A stretch of 64,000 bases of DNA from Taeniopygia guttata (Eukaryota; Chordata; Aves; Passeriformes; Estrildidae). Below, piece by piece: positions 50,086 to 64,000 of this stretch (positions are counted from its first letter, which is position 1; each line of letters begins with the position of its first letter). Location of the stretch: the NCBI RefSeq assembly GCF_048771995.1, contig NC_133043.1, positions 7,644,501-7,708,500 on the forward strand. The letters run 5' to 3'. The translations under genes were made by a program, and so were the position numbers. The notes below the pieces were generated by a model that was given only the letters and a program-made list of their open reading frames with translations, was not told the DNA's origin and did no database searches.

Positions 50086-52592
50086 TTTTTTCCAAACAGT
50101 TAACATTTATTGATAACAATAAAAAAATCTTTTAAAGACTATCTGTATTTTATTACCAAGAATGAGGTATTATGTATACAAAACATTTACAGAATTTGAT
50201 ATGCAGTTGATGAGGAGGGACAGGGAAGTGAAGGACACTGATAACAGGAAAGGTGCCAACAGAAGAGTCACTGGCTGAGAGAAAGAAGAGCAGTATCACA
50301 CAAAGAAAGAGCAGGGTATGGGAAATTTAGTTAGACTGCAGTGATCAAGTCATATTGCCACAGCACTTTGCTTACAGGAAGATTAACTATTGTTTTTTCT
50401 GGAATTTTATCTCCCTGCTTGTTTGTGCTGTAATGTGCTTTGAGCTCTAAATGATGTGTTAAGATCAAAAGCAGGAAAAACCCAAAGTGCCACTTTTGAG
50501 CCAGCTCAAGTGAAAAACAAAAATATAGATCTTCAGACTTGGAAAGGGACTGCAACTCAAAAAGGTCTACAAAGCCAGACACCTGGACAGATGTGGAGTG
50601 TTGAATGGAACAGATTCTTTACAGCTGTCAGCAAAACTGCCATCTGAGAGAGAGGGAGGGGGAGAGAGAGAGAAAGGGACCATCCTCAGCCCTTACAGCT
50701 GGTGAATGGGAAGAGGGAGTGTTGTGAGTGTCAGCAGGTGAACCTCCCTGTGCTCCAGCTGCACTCCCTGTGTGGGAAGCCTGGGGTCAGCCCTGGGAGC
50801 AGCCCTGGAGCCACAGCTCTCTGTGGGAGCTGTGACACCAAAGCAGTGACCTGTGTCACTCTGGCAGCCTAAGTAACAGCCTAACCTCCATCTTCAGCTT
50901 CTGAGCCCTAAAAGAGCTCCAGAGCAGATCCATTTGGTTCAGTTTGAAGAGGTTGGTCTCTGAGAACCTCTGTTACTGAACTATCTGCCAGCTCTGGCAC
51001 AGAGTGCCACAGCCAGAACAGGGCTGCAGCAGAGCTGCTGTCAGGGGTCTGTCACCTGCCTCTCCAGAGCTCTGAAGGCATAAAAAAGCTTCACACAGTT
51101 CAGAAGCAGCATTCCTCAGGCAGGGGATCCAGAATCTTGAGTGATTTCCAAGTGCAACACCTCCTGAAGCTCCTCCACCACTTACCCAAGGCAGAGCCTA
51201 TCCCAGCTCCTAGCAGGGACTGCAGCCAGCACAGAAGCTCCTTGTTCCTGCATGGACATTTTAGCTCTACCAAGTGTAAGGAAAGACCAAGAAGGGTCTA
51301 ACTGTGCAAATCCTGCTGCATTTCAGACCAGAATCTTCTCTGCTCCACTGCCAGGCGTGGTCTGTGTTTCTCTGACAGTTCAGTCTTTGGAGCCTTTTGC
51401 TGTGCATAGAGAGAGAGCTCGAGAGGGAAGAACACCTGAACAGAGTTCAGCAAGGATCCAACTTGGGCCTGGCCAACAGGGACAGAATCCCAAATGGCAG
51501 ATCACCTCTGGCAGTGGCAGTAGTGAAAATAGTGGAGAAAATCCTTAAATTAAGTATCTTTTCCTGTATCACTCAGAGGGAAGATCCCTGTGCTCCCTGC
51601 CCACAGGAAGGCTGACCAGAACTGAGGTGCTCTGTTTCTGCCAGGCACAGGGAAGGACAGAAGGGAGAAGTGCTCAGGAAGGATGGAAGCCACACCTCCA
51701 TCAGACTGCTTTAAGCAGCAAGCTGAAGCTCTGCATAAATTCCTGACAAGAAGAGAATCTCAGTAAAATCCATTTGCTTGGAATGCACTATGGAAGCAGA
51801 GTGAAGCTCTAGCACAGACTGGGAACAGAAGCTCAGAGCTGCTCTGGATGAGCCCAGTGTGACACAGCGAGGGAGAGCCTGCTCTCCACCTCTCTCTCCA
51901 CAGTGCTCCATGCACAAATCCAAGGAAAGAACAAATTGCTTTAACCCAGCAAGACCCAGAGCTCAAATTCCCCAGAAATGTGCTCATACAAAAGGTATAT
52001 TCAGTGTTACAGCCTGGCCACAGCTCTGTGGGCATGCTTTGAAAAAAATGGACTCACAAAGTCAAGTATCCAGCAACTGCTGTTCTTTGTCTTGGACATC
52101 ATTAGTGGTAACAGGAGAACAGTTTGCAGCACTGGAATATCAGAGGGGATTTCTCAGGATGGCAAGGAATGTCCTGACAGGAGACTTGCAGGAGATCTCT
52201 AATGCACTACGGAGCATTTTTGGTAGGGTTTTTCTTTTTCCCTTTTTAACATCTACACAGTTAAAAAAAAATAATTCTTAACTGATGCACTGGTTGTTTT
52301 TCCTTTTCAGAAAGAGCCCTTGTGTTCAGAGTTAGGATTTGTGCAAGCACACTTGCAAAAATATTTATGGCTGATTTAGGAAAAAGGGTTAAAGTTAAGA
52401 GACAAGCTGTTGGATCTAACAAAGATCAAAACCACTAAGTGTAAAATTCAAACAGCTACTTTACTATCTATAAAAGGCTTTTTGGGGTGGGGTTTTTTTG
52501 CACAATTGCCAGTTGAATATGCTGTATTGCAGTCAGCTGCCACGGGCGAAGGTCCAGCCATCACATCCATTTGCTTTTCAGCTGTTGTGGCA
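50086..52592 (-). other. SEC14L1: SEC14L1 3' UTR
   Basis: About 2.5 kb from the stop codon to a likely polyadenylation signal at 50106-50111. It includes a GA-rich simple repeat at about 50646-50680. The length suits the long 3' UTR of SEC14L1 mRNAs. Small open frames inside are not supported. Confidence 0.7.
50106..50111 (-). terminator. SEC14L1: Polyadenylation signal of SEC14L1
   Basis: The + strand reads ACATTTATTGA, giving AATAAA on the minus strand. Cleavage would fall near 50085-50095, within or before the A-run seen on the minus strand (T-run 50078-50091 on +). Confidence 0.6.

Positions 52593-64000
<11,408 letters not shown>

Overview
This is a vertebrate nuclear window, almost certainly from a bird and probably a passerine. 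It has spliced vertebrate genes with canonical GT-AG introns, several CR1 LINE 3' ends with the CACAGAAT-type terminal repeat, and LTR fossils that resemble passerine ones from memory. The outer genes, TNRC6C and SEC14L1, both lie on human 17q25. From memory, that corresponds to avian chromosome 18.

Layout. (1) Positions 1-23.9 kb carry the 3' half of TNRC6C on the + strand. Thirteen coding exons (4628-21098) join in frame to give the last 707 residues, followed by a long AT-rich 3' UTR ending near the AATAAA at 23894. (2) Positions 24-33 kb are intergenic, with two LTR fossils, opposed CR1 fragments, a short 9-bp tandem repeat, and an open minus-strand frame encoding a repeated coiled-coil-like segment. 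(3) A complete, GC-rich, single-exon Ras-like GTPase gene lies on the minus strand (33487-34113), with a likely polyadenylation signal at 32954-32959. Its sequence resembles the Ras-dva family, which is missing from placental mammals. (4) Positions 34.3-50 kb are GC-rich intergenic DNA with no convincing gene. It holds minisatellites at 41.0, 44.1 and 47.3 kb, CR1 pieces and three LTR-like fossils. (5) Positions 50.1 kb to the right edge carry the 3' part of SEC14L1 on the minus strand: a 2.5-kb 3' UTR and ten coding exons, the last cut by the window edge, encoding the C-terminal 448 residues (CRAL-TRIO/SEC14 domain and GOLD domain).

How the genes relate. TNRC6C is a GW182 scaffold of miRNA silencing. 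The window holds its Q-rich part, its PAM2 motif (binds PABPC1), the tryptophan-containing silencing domain and its RRM. SEC14L1 is a SEC14-GOLD lipid-transfer-type protein. The small GTPase lies between them. The three genes are not known to work as a unit. The neighbourhood is of interest because SEPT9, which in human lies between SEC14L1 and TNRC6C, is absent here and SEC14L1 is inverted relative to TNRC6C.

I found no clearly new biological system. The best leads are the Ras-dva-like gene with an altered G4 motif (NKAE), the modular in-phase exon design of TNRC6C, a duplicated segment flanking a SEC14L1 exon, and the large G-rich 9-bp minisatellite.
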